Assembly (NCBI GenBank): GCA_035546595.1
Contig: DASZWO010000058.1
Location: forward strand, 18,617-82,616
DNA: 64,000 nt
Direction: 5' to 3'
Origin: Palsa-1447 sp035546595
GTDB lineage: Bacteria > Verrucomicrobiota > Verrucomicrobiia > Opitutales > Opitutaceae
Part shown: in pieces, positions 8,312 through 16,624 of the stretch
Layout of the letters: every line of letters begins with the position of its first letter
Numbering within the stretch: position 1 is the first letter of the stretch
Translations under genes and position numbers: made by a program
The notes under the pieces: model-generated
Told to the model about the DNA's origin: nothing
What the model saw: the letters and a program-made list of their open reading frames with translations, nothing else
Database searches by the model: none

Positions 8312-8800
8312 TTACCGGCGGTAGTGCGCGATCAGGAACCAGCCGAGGCCGGCGAGGACGCCGGTCTGGCCGAGGATGCAGGTGAAGACCCAGCGGGTCA
8401 GCCGGCCCTCGAGCTGCCCGAAGCGCGCCTCCAACCGGCCGAACCGCTCGAGCATTTCCGCCCGGAGCGCCGCGACGAAGACCTGAATCTCCGACTTGGT
8501 GGAGAGGCGGAGTTCTCCCATATCGGCGTGGAGCACCAAGCGGAGTTCGGCGATGTCGGCCTGAGTGGCGGAGCGCAGCTTGGCGATGTCGGCCTGGATG
8601 GCTGACCGCAGCGCGGCCATTTCGGCCCGGGTGGCCGATAGGAGCGCCGCCATATCGGCCCGCACGCCGTCGATGTCGGCCCGGGTGGCCAGGTTTTCTT
8701 GGGAAAGGGCCATTTCCTCCTCGAGGACCTGGAGGATGGCCCGGGCTTGGGAAAGGGGCAATTCGGATTTCTCCAGGAGATCCAGGCTGGCGGTCCTCAT
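8312..8800 (-). CDS. Coiled-coil protein with hendecad repeats and a C-terminal membrane anchor
   Basis: 162 residues; the layout resembles DUF1640/CCDC90-like proteins but the family is uncertain. Residues 1-40 are helical; residues 48-102 hold five 11-residue repeats of the form A-D/E-M/I-A-x-L-R/L-S-x-x-Q; residues 103-137 are a further amphipathic helix; residues 138-160 are one hydrophobic membrane segment ending HYRR. Eleven-residue periodicity favours a long, nearly straight helical bundle. The N-terminus would be cytoplasmic or periplasmic depending on topology, with Arg-rich ends. The ATG sits 8 bases after a TATCAT box. No function is assigned. Confidence 0.7.
   Translation of the reverse strand: MRTASLDLLEKSELPLSQARAILQVLEEEMALSQENLATRADIDGVRADMAALLSATRAEMAALRSAIQADIAKLRSATQADIAELRLVLHADMGELRLSTKSEIQVFVAALRAEMLERFGRLEARFGQLEGRLTRWVFTCILGQTGVLAGLGWFLIAHYRR
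8495..8659 (-). repeat. Five 33-base coding repeats (11-residue hendecads)
   Basis: Successive units begin at residues 48, 59, 70, 81 and 92 of the coiled-coil protein with AD/AE-M/I-x-x-L. The DNA repeats are visible as recurring 'tcggcc' and 'gagcgc' blocks every 33 bases, which suggests expansion by unequal crossing over. Confidence 0.75.
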
Positions 8801-8808
8801 GCCCGGAG

Positions 8809-8820
8809 ATGATAGCAACC
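8809..8820 (-). promoter_or_regulatory. Extended -10 promoter GGTTGCTATCAT
   Basis: On the minus strand GGTTGCTATCAT ends at 8809: TG-C-TATCAT is an extended -10 box with one mismatch. The start codon follows after 8 bases. The 14-base string GGGTTGCTATCATC recurs exactly at the VirD4-like gene (44.95 kb), which argues for a real promoter element. Confidence 0.5.
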
Positions 8821-8844
8821 CCGGCGGGCGCGCGGAAAATCGAC

Positions 8845-10761
8845 TCAGGCCTTTGCCGGCGCCGACACGGCCGCCGGGCGCCGGGGTGCGGCCGGAGCCG
8901 CCCGGGGCGCCGGCTTCGGCTGGTCCGCCCCGCCGCGGCCGAGCACGGCGGCCAGGCGCTCCACGCTCACCCGCAGGCTCTCCACCTGGGTCCCCATCGA
9001 GAGGGCGGTCTGCTCGGTCTTCCGGGCGTCGGCGGCGATGCCCTGGGCGATCTCGCGCTGCTGCGCGACGGAAGTGTTGATCTGGCCGATGCTGGCGGCC
9101 TGCTGCGCGAAGTTGGAGCTGATCGCGGCGGCGATCTCGTTCACCTCGCGGACGCTGGCGGAGACCCTCTTGAAGCGGCCGGCCAGGTCCTCGACCCGCT
9201 CGATGGCCGCCGCGTTGTCGCGGCTGGAGCGGCCGATCAGCTCGGCGGTCTCCCGCGCGGCCTCGGAGCAGCGCTGGGCCAGGCGGCGGACCTCCTCGGC
9301 GACCACCGCGAAGCCCGCGCCGGCGGCACCGGCGCGGCCGGCTTCCACTGCGGCGTTGAGGGCGAGCAGGTTGGTCTGGGAGGAGATGGCGTCGATCCGG
9401 GAGATGACGTTGGTGATCTGCTGGCCGGAGGCCCGCGCCGAATTCATCGCGCGCTCGACCTCGCCGATCGCCGCGACGCCGGTGTCGACGGACTCGCGGG
9501 CCCGCGCGCTGGCGGCGCTGGCCGCGTTGGCGCGCTCCTTGTTGGCCTCGGCCACCTGCGAGACCCCGTCCAAGCTGCCGCTGATCCGCTCGATCGCCTC
9601 GGCGTAGAGCCCGGCCTGGCGGGAGATCTGGCTGCCGGCGGCGGTCAGCTGCTCGGAGGCGTCCTGCAGCTGGTCGGAGTCGGCGTCGATGTCGCCCGCC
9701 ACCCGCCCCAGCTGGCCGCGGGTGCCGCGGATGACCAGCAGGCTTCCGGCCAGGCTCAGCCCGAGGGCGAGCGCGAGGGCGGAGGAGAGGGCGAGGGCGC
9801 GGCGCAGCTGCTGGCCGGCCAGGGCTGCGAGCTGCCCGGCGGAGAGGGCGTAGGCCCGGGCGTAGATCGCCGGGTAGGCCCCGAAATGCTCCGCCAGCAG
9901 CTGCTCGAGCGCGCCGGACTTCGGGGCGAAGGCGGGGAGGGCCGCGCCGTCGCGCTGGCTTCCGGCCAGGGCGGTGAGGTAGCCGTAGAAGGCCGCGCCG
10001 TCGTCGCTGCCGCGGGTCGCGGTCTTGAAGAAGGCGCGGATCTCGGGCTGGAACTTGAGCAGGTAGTACTCGCTCTCGGTCGAGGCGAAGAACTGCCGCC
10101 GCAGGATGGTGAGCTCGTCCGGCCCCAGGCCGCCCTGCTTCAGGCCGTGCACCACCAGGCTGATGGCGTGGGATTCCTGCAGCTGGATCTTCTGCAGGGC
10201 GAGGACGCCGTCGAAGAAGTTGAGCCCGGCGGGCGTCTGCATCACCTGCCGGTAGCATTCGGTGCGGAGCAGGCCGTTGTAGGCGAGCTTGAGGTAGATG
10301 TTGAAGACCTCGCCCGCCGTGTGCCGCCCGTCCTCGGCCTGCGAGCGCGCCGCCGGCACCTGGGTGGAGAAGAAGGAGTCGATGCTGTCGCGGCGCTCGG
10401 CGAAGAGCCCGGGGTCGGGGCCGCCCGCGAGCCGGTTCAGCTTCGCCTCGAACGCGGTCACCGCCTCGTCCGTGCCGGCGAAGCTCGCCTGGTAGGCCTC
10501 GCGCAGCGCGCGGTCGGCGGGCGCGGCGGAGAGGGCCAGGGCCGCCTGGCGCTCCTCCATCAGCTTGTCGTAGAGCCGCCCGAAGTCCCCGATTTCCTCG
10601 CGGACCACGGCCACGTTGGCCAGGTCCTCCTGGGAAAGCCGGTAGCCGGAGAGGAAGGTGCGGAGGAAGAATCCGCCCACGACCAGCATCCCCACGATCG
10701 GGATGAGCGTGAGCAGCGCCAGCCGGCGCGGAAGGCTGAGGTTGGCGAATCGGATGGGCAC
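8845..10761 (-). CDS. Methyl-accepting chemotaxis protein
   Basis: 638 residues. The first hydrophobic helix (about 12-35) is followed by a roughly 290-residue periplasmic helical sensor resembling the nitrate/nitrite-sensing (NIT) type, a second membrane helix near residues 325-345, then the signalling domain. The hairpin tip 'SSQTNLLALNAAVEAGRAG' near residue 470 and 'GFAVVAEEVRRLAQR' are the CheA/CheW contact region. No clear HAMP domain follows the second helix, and there is no CheR-tethering pentapeptide at the C-terminus, which is Ala/Pro-rich. The start codon is GTG. A sigma-28-type promoter lies 19 bases upstream, linking it to motility genes elsewhere in the genome. Confidence 0.92.
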   Translation of the reverse strand: MPIRFANLSLPRRLALLTLIPIVGMLVVGGFFLRTFLSGYRLSQEDLANVAVVREEIGDFGRLYDKLMEERQAALALSAAPADRALREAYQASFAGTDEAVTAFEAKLNRLAGGPDPGLFAERRDSIDSFFSTQVPAARSQAEDGRHTAGEVFNIYLKLAYNGLLRTECYRQVMQTPAGLNFFDGVLALQKIQLQESHAISLVVHGLKQGGLGPDELTILRRQFFASTESEYYLLKFQPEIRAFFKTATRGSDDGAAFYGYLTALAGSQRDGAALPAFAPKSGALEQLLAEHFGAYPAIYARAYALSAGQLAALAGQQLRRALALSSALALALGLSLAGSLLVIRGTRGQLGRVAGDIDADSDQLQDASEQLTAAGSQISRQAGLYAEAIERISGSLDGVSQVAEANKERANAASAASARARESVDTGVAAIGEVERAMNSARASGQQITNVISRIDAISSQTNLLALNAAVEAGRAGAAGAGFAVVAEEVRRLAQRCSEAARETAELIGRSSRDNAAAIERVEDLAGRFKRVSASVREVNEIAAAISSNFAQQAASIGQINTSVAQQREIAQGIAADARKTEQTALSMGTQVESLRVSVERLAAVLGRGGADQPKPAPRAAPAAPRRPAAVSAPAKA

Positions 10762-10779
10762 GGAGATGGGGTGTTCACC

Positions 10780-10806
10780 CTATCGTCACAGAAAGCCCTT
10801 GTTTTA
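10780..10806 (-). promoter_or_regulatory. Sigma-28 (FliA)-type promoter of the chemotaxis receptor gene
   Basis: On the minus strand TAAAACAA (10806-10799), exactly 11 bases, then GACGATAG (10787-10780). The FliA consensus is TAAAGTTT-N11-GCCGATAA: TAAA, the spacing and the CGATA core all match. It lies 19 bases before the GTG start of the MCP gene, the kind of gene FliA normally transcribes. Confidence 0.65.
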
Positions 10807-10823
10807 GGGCCGGCGGGACCGAT

Positions 10824-11945
10824 TCAGGCTTTCCGGCGGGATTCCAGCAGCTGCCGGGTCTTGTCGATTTCCGAGGCCAGCTTCCTCTCGGCCGGGAGGG
10901 CGAGCCGGTATTCCCGCGCCAGGATCTTGTTGGGCAGCCCCTCGAGGGAATACTGCGCCAGCGCGTCGTCGGGCTCGGAGCAGAGGATGAGCCCGACCGG
11001 CGGATTCTCCCCCTCGTTGGTCCAGTGCTGGCGGGCGTAGTTCAGGTAGGTGTGCATCTGCCCGGCGTCGGCGTGGGTGAACCTGCCGATCTTGAGGTCG
11101 ACGATGACCAGGCAGCGGAGGCGCCGGTGAAAGAGGAGCAGATCGACCCGGAACCAGGTGTCCCCGATGCGCAAGCGGCGCTGGCGCCCCACGAATGCGA
11201 AGTCGGAGCCCAGTTCGAGCAGGAAGCTCTCCAAATGGCGCAGCAGCGCCTCCTCCAGGTCATGCTCCGAATACTCGTCCTTGAGGTCGAGGAACTCGAG
11301 CAGATAGGGGTCCTTGATCTGGTCCTCGACCCCGGCGCGCTCCCCCGGCTTCGGCTTGGCGGCCTTCTCCAGCATCGCCGCCTTGTTCCGGGAAAGGGCC
11401 GTGCGCTCGTAGAACATCGACTCCACCTGCCGGCTGAGCTGGCGGAAGGACCAGCCGGCGCGCAGGGCCTCCGCCTCGTAGAATTGCCGGGCCGACGGAT
11501 CCTTGACGGACATCAGCCGGACATAGTGGGACCAGGGGAGGGGGAACCTCCCGGCCGGCCGGCCGGCCGCGGGGGCCGAAACGGATTTTTCAGACACCGT
11601 CTGGAGAATCGGCGCGGCGGATTCCCCAGACGGCGTCTGCGGAATTGCCGGGAGGGGCCAGGTGAGGTAAAACCGCCTCATCTGGGTCAGATTCGCGGCC
11701 CCGAACCCGCGGCCGAGCCTGCCGGTCAGGTCCTGCGCGAGCCTGGCGATGAGCCTCTCGCCGTAGCCCGCCCGCTTTTCCCCTCCCTGCTCGAACTCCA
11801 CGATCCGCCGCCCGACCTCCCAGTACGTCGCGGTCATCACCGCGTTGACCGCTCGGGCCGAGGAGCGGCGGGCGGCGTCGAGCAGCCGCTCCAGCGACGC
11901 CACCAGGACGCCATAGCCCGGCTCGTCCGGTTTCTTCCCATTCAT
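10824..11945 (-). CDS. DUF1016/YhcG-family PD-(D/E)XK nuclease domain protein
   Basis: 373 residues. The N-terminal DUF1016 helical domain (about 1-170) contains 'YWEVGRRIVEFEQGGEKRAGYGERLIARLAQDL' and 'NLTQMRRFYLTWP'; the C-terminal nuclease domain (about 200-360) contains 'FRVDLLLFHRRLRCLVIVDLK', giving the D...D-x-K core of the PD-(D/E)XK fold near residues 262-280. Family members are often near restriction or defence genes, but none is visible here. The first ATG of the conserved region (11943-11945) was chosen. It ends 18 bases upstream of the MCP promoter. Likely DNA processing or defence; the exact role is unknown. Confidence 0.88.
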   Translation of the reverse strand: MNGKKPDEPGYGVLVASLERLLDAARRSSARAVNAVMTATYWEVGRRIVEFEQGGEKRAGYGERLIARLAQDLTGRLGRGFGAANLTQMRRFYLTWPLPAIPQTPSGESAAPILQTVSEKSVSAPAAGRPAGRFPLPWSHYVRLMSVKDPSARQFYEAEALRAGWSFRQLSRQVESMFYERTALSRNKAAMLEKAAKPKPGERAGVEDQIKDPYLLEFLDLKDEYSEHDLEEALLRHLESFLLELGSDFAFVGRQRRLRIGDTWFRVDLLLFHRRLRCLVIVDLKIGRFTHADAGQMHTYLNYARQHWTNEGENPPVGLILCSEPDDALAQYSLEGLPNKILAREYRLALPAERKLASEIDKTRQLLESRRKA

Positions 11946-12030
11946 GGGCCCGAAGGACGCCTTTGCCGCCGGCCCAGCAAGCACTTTTTCGCGGCCCGCC
12001 CGATTTTCCCGGCCGGAGCCGGCGCCGCGC

Positions 12031-13449
12031 CTACCGGCCCGACCAGGCCGCGGCGTCCTTCAGGTTCCAGCCGCCGCCCAGCGCCTTGTACAGGTCGACC
12101 ACCGAGATCAGCTCGTCGCGGCGGGTGCGGGCGAGGGTGAGCTCGGCCGGGAAGAGCTGCTCCTGCGCCTGGAGGAGCTCGTAGTAGCTCGCCTCGCCGG
12201 CCTTGTAGCGCTCGGTCGCGACCTTCACCGCCTCCTGGTACGCCGCGACCTCGCGCTCCTGCTCGAGGCGGGACTGCTCCAGCTTCTGGCGGGAGACCAG
12301 GGCGTTGGCCACGTCCGCGAAGGCCCCGAGGGCGGTCTGCTCGTAGCGGAGCTTGGCCAGCTCCCAGGCGGCCTTGGCCTGGAGGTATTCCCCGCGGAGG
12401 GTGCCGGCCTGGAAGATCGGCCCGGTGACCTGCGCGCCGACGTTCCAGACCTCGGCCCGGCGCGAGGTGATGTCCTGGAGGCGGGGGCTCACCCCTCCGA
12501 AGAGGGCGCTCAGCCCGATCCGGGGCAGGAAGCTCCCGATGGTGGCGCCGATCTGCGCGTTGGTCGCCATCGCGGCGTACTCGGCGGCCTTCACGTCGGG
12601 GCGGCGCTCCAGCAGCTCGGAGGGCAGGCCGGCGGGGACCGCGGGCGGCGCGGCGTGGGCGGAGAGCGCCGCGCCGCGTTCGATCGGGCCCGGATTGCGC
12701 CCGAGCAGGACGCTGAGCTCGTTCTCCTGCGCCGCGATCGCCCGCTCCACCAGCGGGACCTGCGCGGCCTCGGACGCCTGCGCCGCCTGCGCGCTGGCGG
12801 TCTCCAGCCGCGAGGCGATGCCGCCCTTCAGGCGCTGGTTGAAGAGCCGGAGGCTCTCGCCGAAGGCCTGGGAGGCGTCGCGGGTGACCGCGAGCTCCTC
12901 GTCGAGCTCGAGCAGCTGGAAGTAGTCCGAGGCGGTCTCGGCCACGAGGCTGAGCCACACGCCGCGCTGGGCCTGCGCGCTCTCCAGGTACTGGTCCCGG
13001 GCGGCCTCGTCGAGGCGGCGGACGCGGCCCCAGAGGTCGAGCTCCCACGTCGCCGCGAGGTAGCCGTCGAAGCCGTTGCCGGTCGCCCCGGTGCCGCTGG
13101 GCGAGGGATTGCCCAGGATGGTGTTACGGCCGCGGTCGGCGTTGCCGGCGTAGCCGAGCCCGGGGAAGAGCGGGCCGCGCGCCTCGAGCGCGAGCGCGCG
13201 GGCCTGCTGCACGCGGGCGGCGGCGATCCGGGCGTCGAAGCCGTCCGCCAGCGCGGCGCGGACCAGCGCGTCGAGGGCCGGGTCGCGGTAGAGCTCCCAC
13301 CAGCCGAGGTCGGCGAGGGAGGCGCTCTCGGGCGCGGCTTGGCCGCGGGTCGCGGCGGGCGCGCCGACGTCCGGCCGGTGGTAGCCGGGCCCCACGGCGC
13401 ATCCGCCGAGGAGGAGGGCCGGGAGGAGGAGCAGGCTGCGGCGGCTCAT
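12031..13449 (-). CDS. RND efflux outer-membrane lipoprotein, NodT/OprM family
   Basis: 472 residues. Lipoprotein signal 'LLLLPALLLGGCAVGPGYHRPD' with the lipobox Cys at residue 16, then the duplicated outer-membrane efflux domain with a long periplasmic helical barrel ('YFQLLELDEELAVTRD', 'LLQAQEQLFPAELTLARTRRDELISVVDLYKALGGGW'). It forms the trimeric exit duct of the tripartite pump. It is the last gene of the minus-strand adaptor-permease-channel operon, 9 bases after the permease stop. The pair of RND operons in this region each have their own outer-membrane channel. Confidence 0.95.
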   Translation of the reverse strand: MSRRSLLLLPALLLGGCAVGPGYHRPDVGAPAATRGQAAPESASLADLGWWELYRDPALDALVRAALADGFDARIAAARVQQARALALEARGPLFPGLGYAGNADRGRNTILGNPSPSGTGATGNGFDGYLAATWELDLWGRVRRLDEAARDQYLESAQAQRGVWLSLVAETASDYFQLLELDEELAVTRDASQAFGESLRLFNQRLKGGIASRLETASAQAAQASEAAQVPLVERAIAAQENELSVLLGRNPGPIERGAALSAHAAPPAVPAGLPSELLERRPDVKAAEYAAMATNAQIGATIGSFLPRIGLSALFGGVSPRLQDITSRRAEVWNVGAQVTGPIFQAGTLRGEYLQAKAAWELAKLRYEQTALGAFADVANALVSRQKLEQSRLEQEREVAAYQEAVKVATERYKAGEASYYELLQAQEQLFPAELTLARTRRDELISVVDLYKALGGGWNLKDAAAWSGR

Positions 13450-13458
13450 GGGATCAGG

Positions 13459-16400
13459 TCAGTGGCGGGCCGCGGGCTTTTCCCGGGCCGCGTGCGCGGC
13501 CTTGCGCCGGTCGCGGCGGGCCTCGCCGCCGGCCAGCTTCTCGACCACGTAGAAGAGCACGGGGATGAGGAAGATGGCCAGCAGGCTGGCGGCCAGCGTG
13601 CCGCCGATCACGGCGGTGCCCATCACCCGGCGCGCGACCGCGCCCGCCCCCGAGGCGAAGGCCAGCGGCACGCAGCCGAGGATGAAGGCGAAGGAGGTCA
13701 TCAGGATCGGGCGGAGCCGCACCTGCGCCCCCTCCAGGGCGGCGTCGAGCAGCGACTCGCCGTGCTCGAAGCGGGTGCGCGCGAATTCCACGATCAGGAT
13801 GGCGTTCTTGGCCGCGAGGCCGATGAGCATGATCAGTCCGATCTGGGCGAAGACGTCGTACTCCAGCCCGCGCAGGCGCAGCAGCAGGAAGGCCCCGAAG
13901 ACCGCCACCGGCACGCTCAGCAGCACGCTGAAGGGCAGCGACCAGCTCTCGTAGAGGGCGGCGAGGATGAGGAAGACGAAGAGGAGGGAGAGGCCGAAGA
14001 TCGCCGCCGGCGGCACCCCCTCCTGGGCCTTCCGCTCCTGGAAGGACATGTCGCGGTAGTCGTAGCCCATGTCCCGCGGCATCGTCTGGTTGAAGACCTG
14101 CTGCAGCACGTCCATCACCTGGTTCGAGCTGTAGCCGGGCTTGCCGCTGATGTTGAGCTGGGCGGCGCGGTAGAGGTTGTGCCGCATGATGAACTCCGGG
14201 CCGAAGCGCCGCTCGACCCGGGTGAGGGCGGAGAGCGGGACCATGGCGCCCGCCTTGTTGCGGACGTAGTACTGGCGCAGGCCCTCCGGGCTGTTGCGGT
14301 ACTGGCCCTCGGCCTCGACGTAGACCTGCCACTGCCGGCCGAAGCGGTTGAAGTAGTTGACGAAGATGCCGCCCATGTAGCACTGCAGCGTCCGGTAGAT
14401 GTCGGCGATGGCGACCCCCTGCTTCAGGGCCTTGTCGCGGTCGACCTCGACGAACATCTGCGGCACCGAGGGGAGGAAGCTGGTGGTGGCGCTGGCGATC
14501 TCCGGCCGCTGCCGCGCCGCCGCCAGGAACTTGTCCACGTTGGCGGCGAGGTAGGGGATGTCGTGGCCGGCGCGGTCCTCCAGGATGAAGGTCACCCCGC
14601 CGGCGGTGCCGACGCCGGGGATGGCCGGCGGGGGGAAGAGCACGACGTTGCCCTCGGGGATCCGGGCGAAGGCCTGGCGCAGGCGCGCCTGGATCGCGTC
14701 CGACTGCTCGGCGGCGCCCCGGCGCTCGGACCAGGGCTTGAGGGTGACGAAGAAGAACGCGCTGTAGGTGTTGTAGACCTGGCTGAGGAGGCTGAAGCCG
14801 ATGACGGAGGTGAAGTGCTCCACCCCCGGGGTCCGCCGCATCGCGTCCTCCACGGCGCGGGCCGCCGCGGCCGTGCGCTGGAGGGAGGAGGCGTTGGGCA
14901 GCTGCAGCTGGACGTAGAGGTAGCCCTGGTCCTCCTGCGGCAGGAAGGAGGGGGCGAGCGTCTTGCTCAGGAAGAAGGCCCCGGCGGCGAAGCCGGCCAG
15001 GATCAGGATGCTGAGCCCGCTCTTGTGGATCAGGGCCCGGGAGGCCCCGACGTAGCGCCGGGTGCCGCGCCGGAAGCCGCGCTCGAACCAGGCGAAGAAC
15101 CCGGTCTTCTCCTCGTCCCTGGGCTTGAGGAGGAGCGAGCAGAGCGCGGGGCTGAGCGAGAGGGCGTTGAAGGCGGAGATGATGACCGAGACCGCGATGG
15201 TGAGCGCGAACTGCTGGTAGAGCCGGCCGGTGATGCCGGGGATGAAGGCGGTCGGGACGAAGACCGCGGCCAGGATGATGGCGATCGCCACCACCGGCCC
15301 CGAGACCTCGGACATGGCCTTGAGGGTCGCCTCGCGCGGGGCCAGCCCCTCCTCGATGTGGTGCTCCACCGCCTCCACCACCACGATGGCGTCGTCCACC
15401 ACCAGCCCGATGGCCAGGACCAGCCCGAAGAGCGAGAGGGTGTTGACCGAGAACCCGAAGAGCGGGAAGACCAGGAAGGTGCCGATGAGCGAGACCGGGA
15501 CGGCCATCAGCGGGATGAGGGTGGCGCGCCAGCCGTGGAGGAAGACGAAGACCACCACGATGACCAGGAGCAGGGCCTGCCAGAGGGTGTTGGAGATCTC
15601 GCGCATGCCCTCCGAGACCGAGCGGGTGGTGTCGAGGGCGACGGTGAAGTCCAGGTCCTGCGGGAAGCGCTGCTTCAGCTCGGTCATGGCCTTGCGCACG
15701 CCGTTGGCGGCGTCGAGCGCGTTGGAGCCGGGCAGCTGGTAGATGGCGAGGATGGCGGAGGGCCCGCCGTCGAAGCGGCCCATCGCGGCGTAGGTCTGGG
15801 CGCCCAGCTCGATCCGCGCGATATCCCGCAGGCGCACCACCGAGCCGTCGGGGTTCTCGCGGATGACGATGTTCTCGAAGTCCTCCGGCGAGGTCAGGCG
15901 GCCCTGCGCCCGCACCGAATAGGTGAAGGCCTGGCCCGGCGGCGCGGGCTCCGCGCCCATCTCGCCGGCGGGGTTGACCGTGTTCTGCGCCTGGATGGCC
16001 GAGGTCACGTCGGAGACGGTGAGCCCGAGGCGCGCCAGCTGGTCGGGCTTGACCCAGAAGCGCATGGCGTACTGCCCGGCGCCGAAGACCACCGTGCTGC
16101 TGATGCCGGGGACGCGGGTCAGGCGGTCGTTGATGTTGATGTAGGCGTAGTTCGCCAGGAAGGTGCTGTCGTAGGTCCCATGGGGCGAATAGAGCGCCAC
16201 CAGCATCAGCGGGTTGGTCAGCTGCTTCTGCACCGTCACCCCGAAGGCCGCCACGTCGGAGGGCAGCTGCGGGGAGGACTGCGTCTCCCGCATCTGCGAG
16301 AGGATGATGTCGGTGTTGGGGTCGGTCGCGACGTCGAAGTTCACCACCATCCGCAGCGAGCCGTCGCTGCCGTTGATGGAGTAGATGTAGTTCATGTTGT

Positions 16401-16617
16401 CGACGCCGCTCATCTGCTGCTCGATCGGCGTGGCGACGGACTGCTCGACCGTCTGGGCGTCGGCCCCGACGTAGGTGGTGGTGATCCGGACCTCCGGCGG
16501 GACGATGTTCGGGTACTGCGCGATGGGCAGGCCGAGGAACGTCACCAGGCCGCCCAGGACCAGGATGACGGAAATGACGATCGCGACGATCGGCCGGCCG
16601 ATGAAGAACCGCGGCAT
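13459..16617 (-). CDS. RND multidrug efflux permease, AcrB/MexB (HAE1) family
   Basis: 1052 residues, with 12 membrane helices and two large periplasmic loops. Seen: N-terminal 'MPRFFIGRPIVAIVISVILVLGG', the proton-relay Asp pair in TM4 'GLVVDDAIVVVEAVEHHI', 'PTAFIPGITGRLYQQFALTIAVSVIISAFNALSLSPALC' and the TM10 Lys in 'GLAAKNAILIVEFA'. It is close to AcrB/MexB in length and motifs and probably exports hydrophobic toxicants or drugs by proton antiport. The order is adaptor, permease, channel with gaps of 7 and 9 bases. Confidence 0.96.
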   Translation of the reverse strand: MPRFFIGRPIVAIVISVILVLGGLVTFLGLPIAQYPNIVPPEVRITTTYVGADAQTVEQSVATPIEQQMSGVDNMNYIYSINGSDGSLRMVVNFDVATDPNTDIILSQMRETQSSPQLPSDVAAFGVTVQKQLTNPLMLVALYSPHGTYDSTFLANYAYININDRLTRVPGISSTVVFGAGQYAMRFWVKPDQLARLGLTVSDVTSAIQAQNTVNPAGEMGAEPAPPGQAFTYSVRAQGRLTSPEDFENIVIRENPDGSVVRLRDIARIELGAQTYAAMGRFDGGPSAILAIYQLPGSNALDAANGVRKAMTELKQRFPQDLDFTVALDTTRSVSEGMREISNTLWQALLLVIVVVFVFLHGWRATLIPLMAVPVSLIGTFLVFPLFGFSVNTLSLFGLVLAIGLVVDDAIVVVEAVEHHIEEGLAPREATLKAMSEVSGPVVAIAIILAAVFVPTAFIPGITGRLYQQFALTIAVSVIISAFNALSLSPALCSLLLKPRDEEKTGFFAWFERGFRRGTRRYVGASRALIHKSGLSILILAGFAAGAFFLSKTLAPSFLPQEDQGYLYVQLQLPNASSLQRTAAAARAVEDAMRRTPGVEHFTSVIGFSLLSQVYNTYSAFFFVTLKPWSERRGAAEQSDAIQARLRQAFARIPEGNVVLFPPPAIPGVGTAGGVTFILEDRAGHDIPYLAANVDKFLAAARQRPEIASATTSFLPSVPQMFVEVDRDKALKQGVAIADIYRTLQCYMGGIFVNYFNRFGRQWQVYVEAEGQYRNSPEGLRQYYVRNKAGAMVPLSALTRVERRFGPEFIMRHNLYRAAQLNISGKPGYSSNQVMDVLQQVFNQTMPRDMGYDYRDMSFQERKAQEGVPPAAIFGLSLLFVFLILAALYESWSLPFSVLLSVPVAVFGAFLLLRLRGLEYDVFAQIGLIMLIGLAAKNAILIVEFARTRFEHGESLLDAALEGAQVRLRPILMTSFAFILGCVPLAFASGAGAVARRVMGTAVIGGTLAASLLAIFLIPVLFYVVEKLAGGEARRDRRKAAHAAREKPAARH

Positions 16618-16624
16618 GAGGGGG

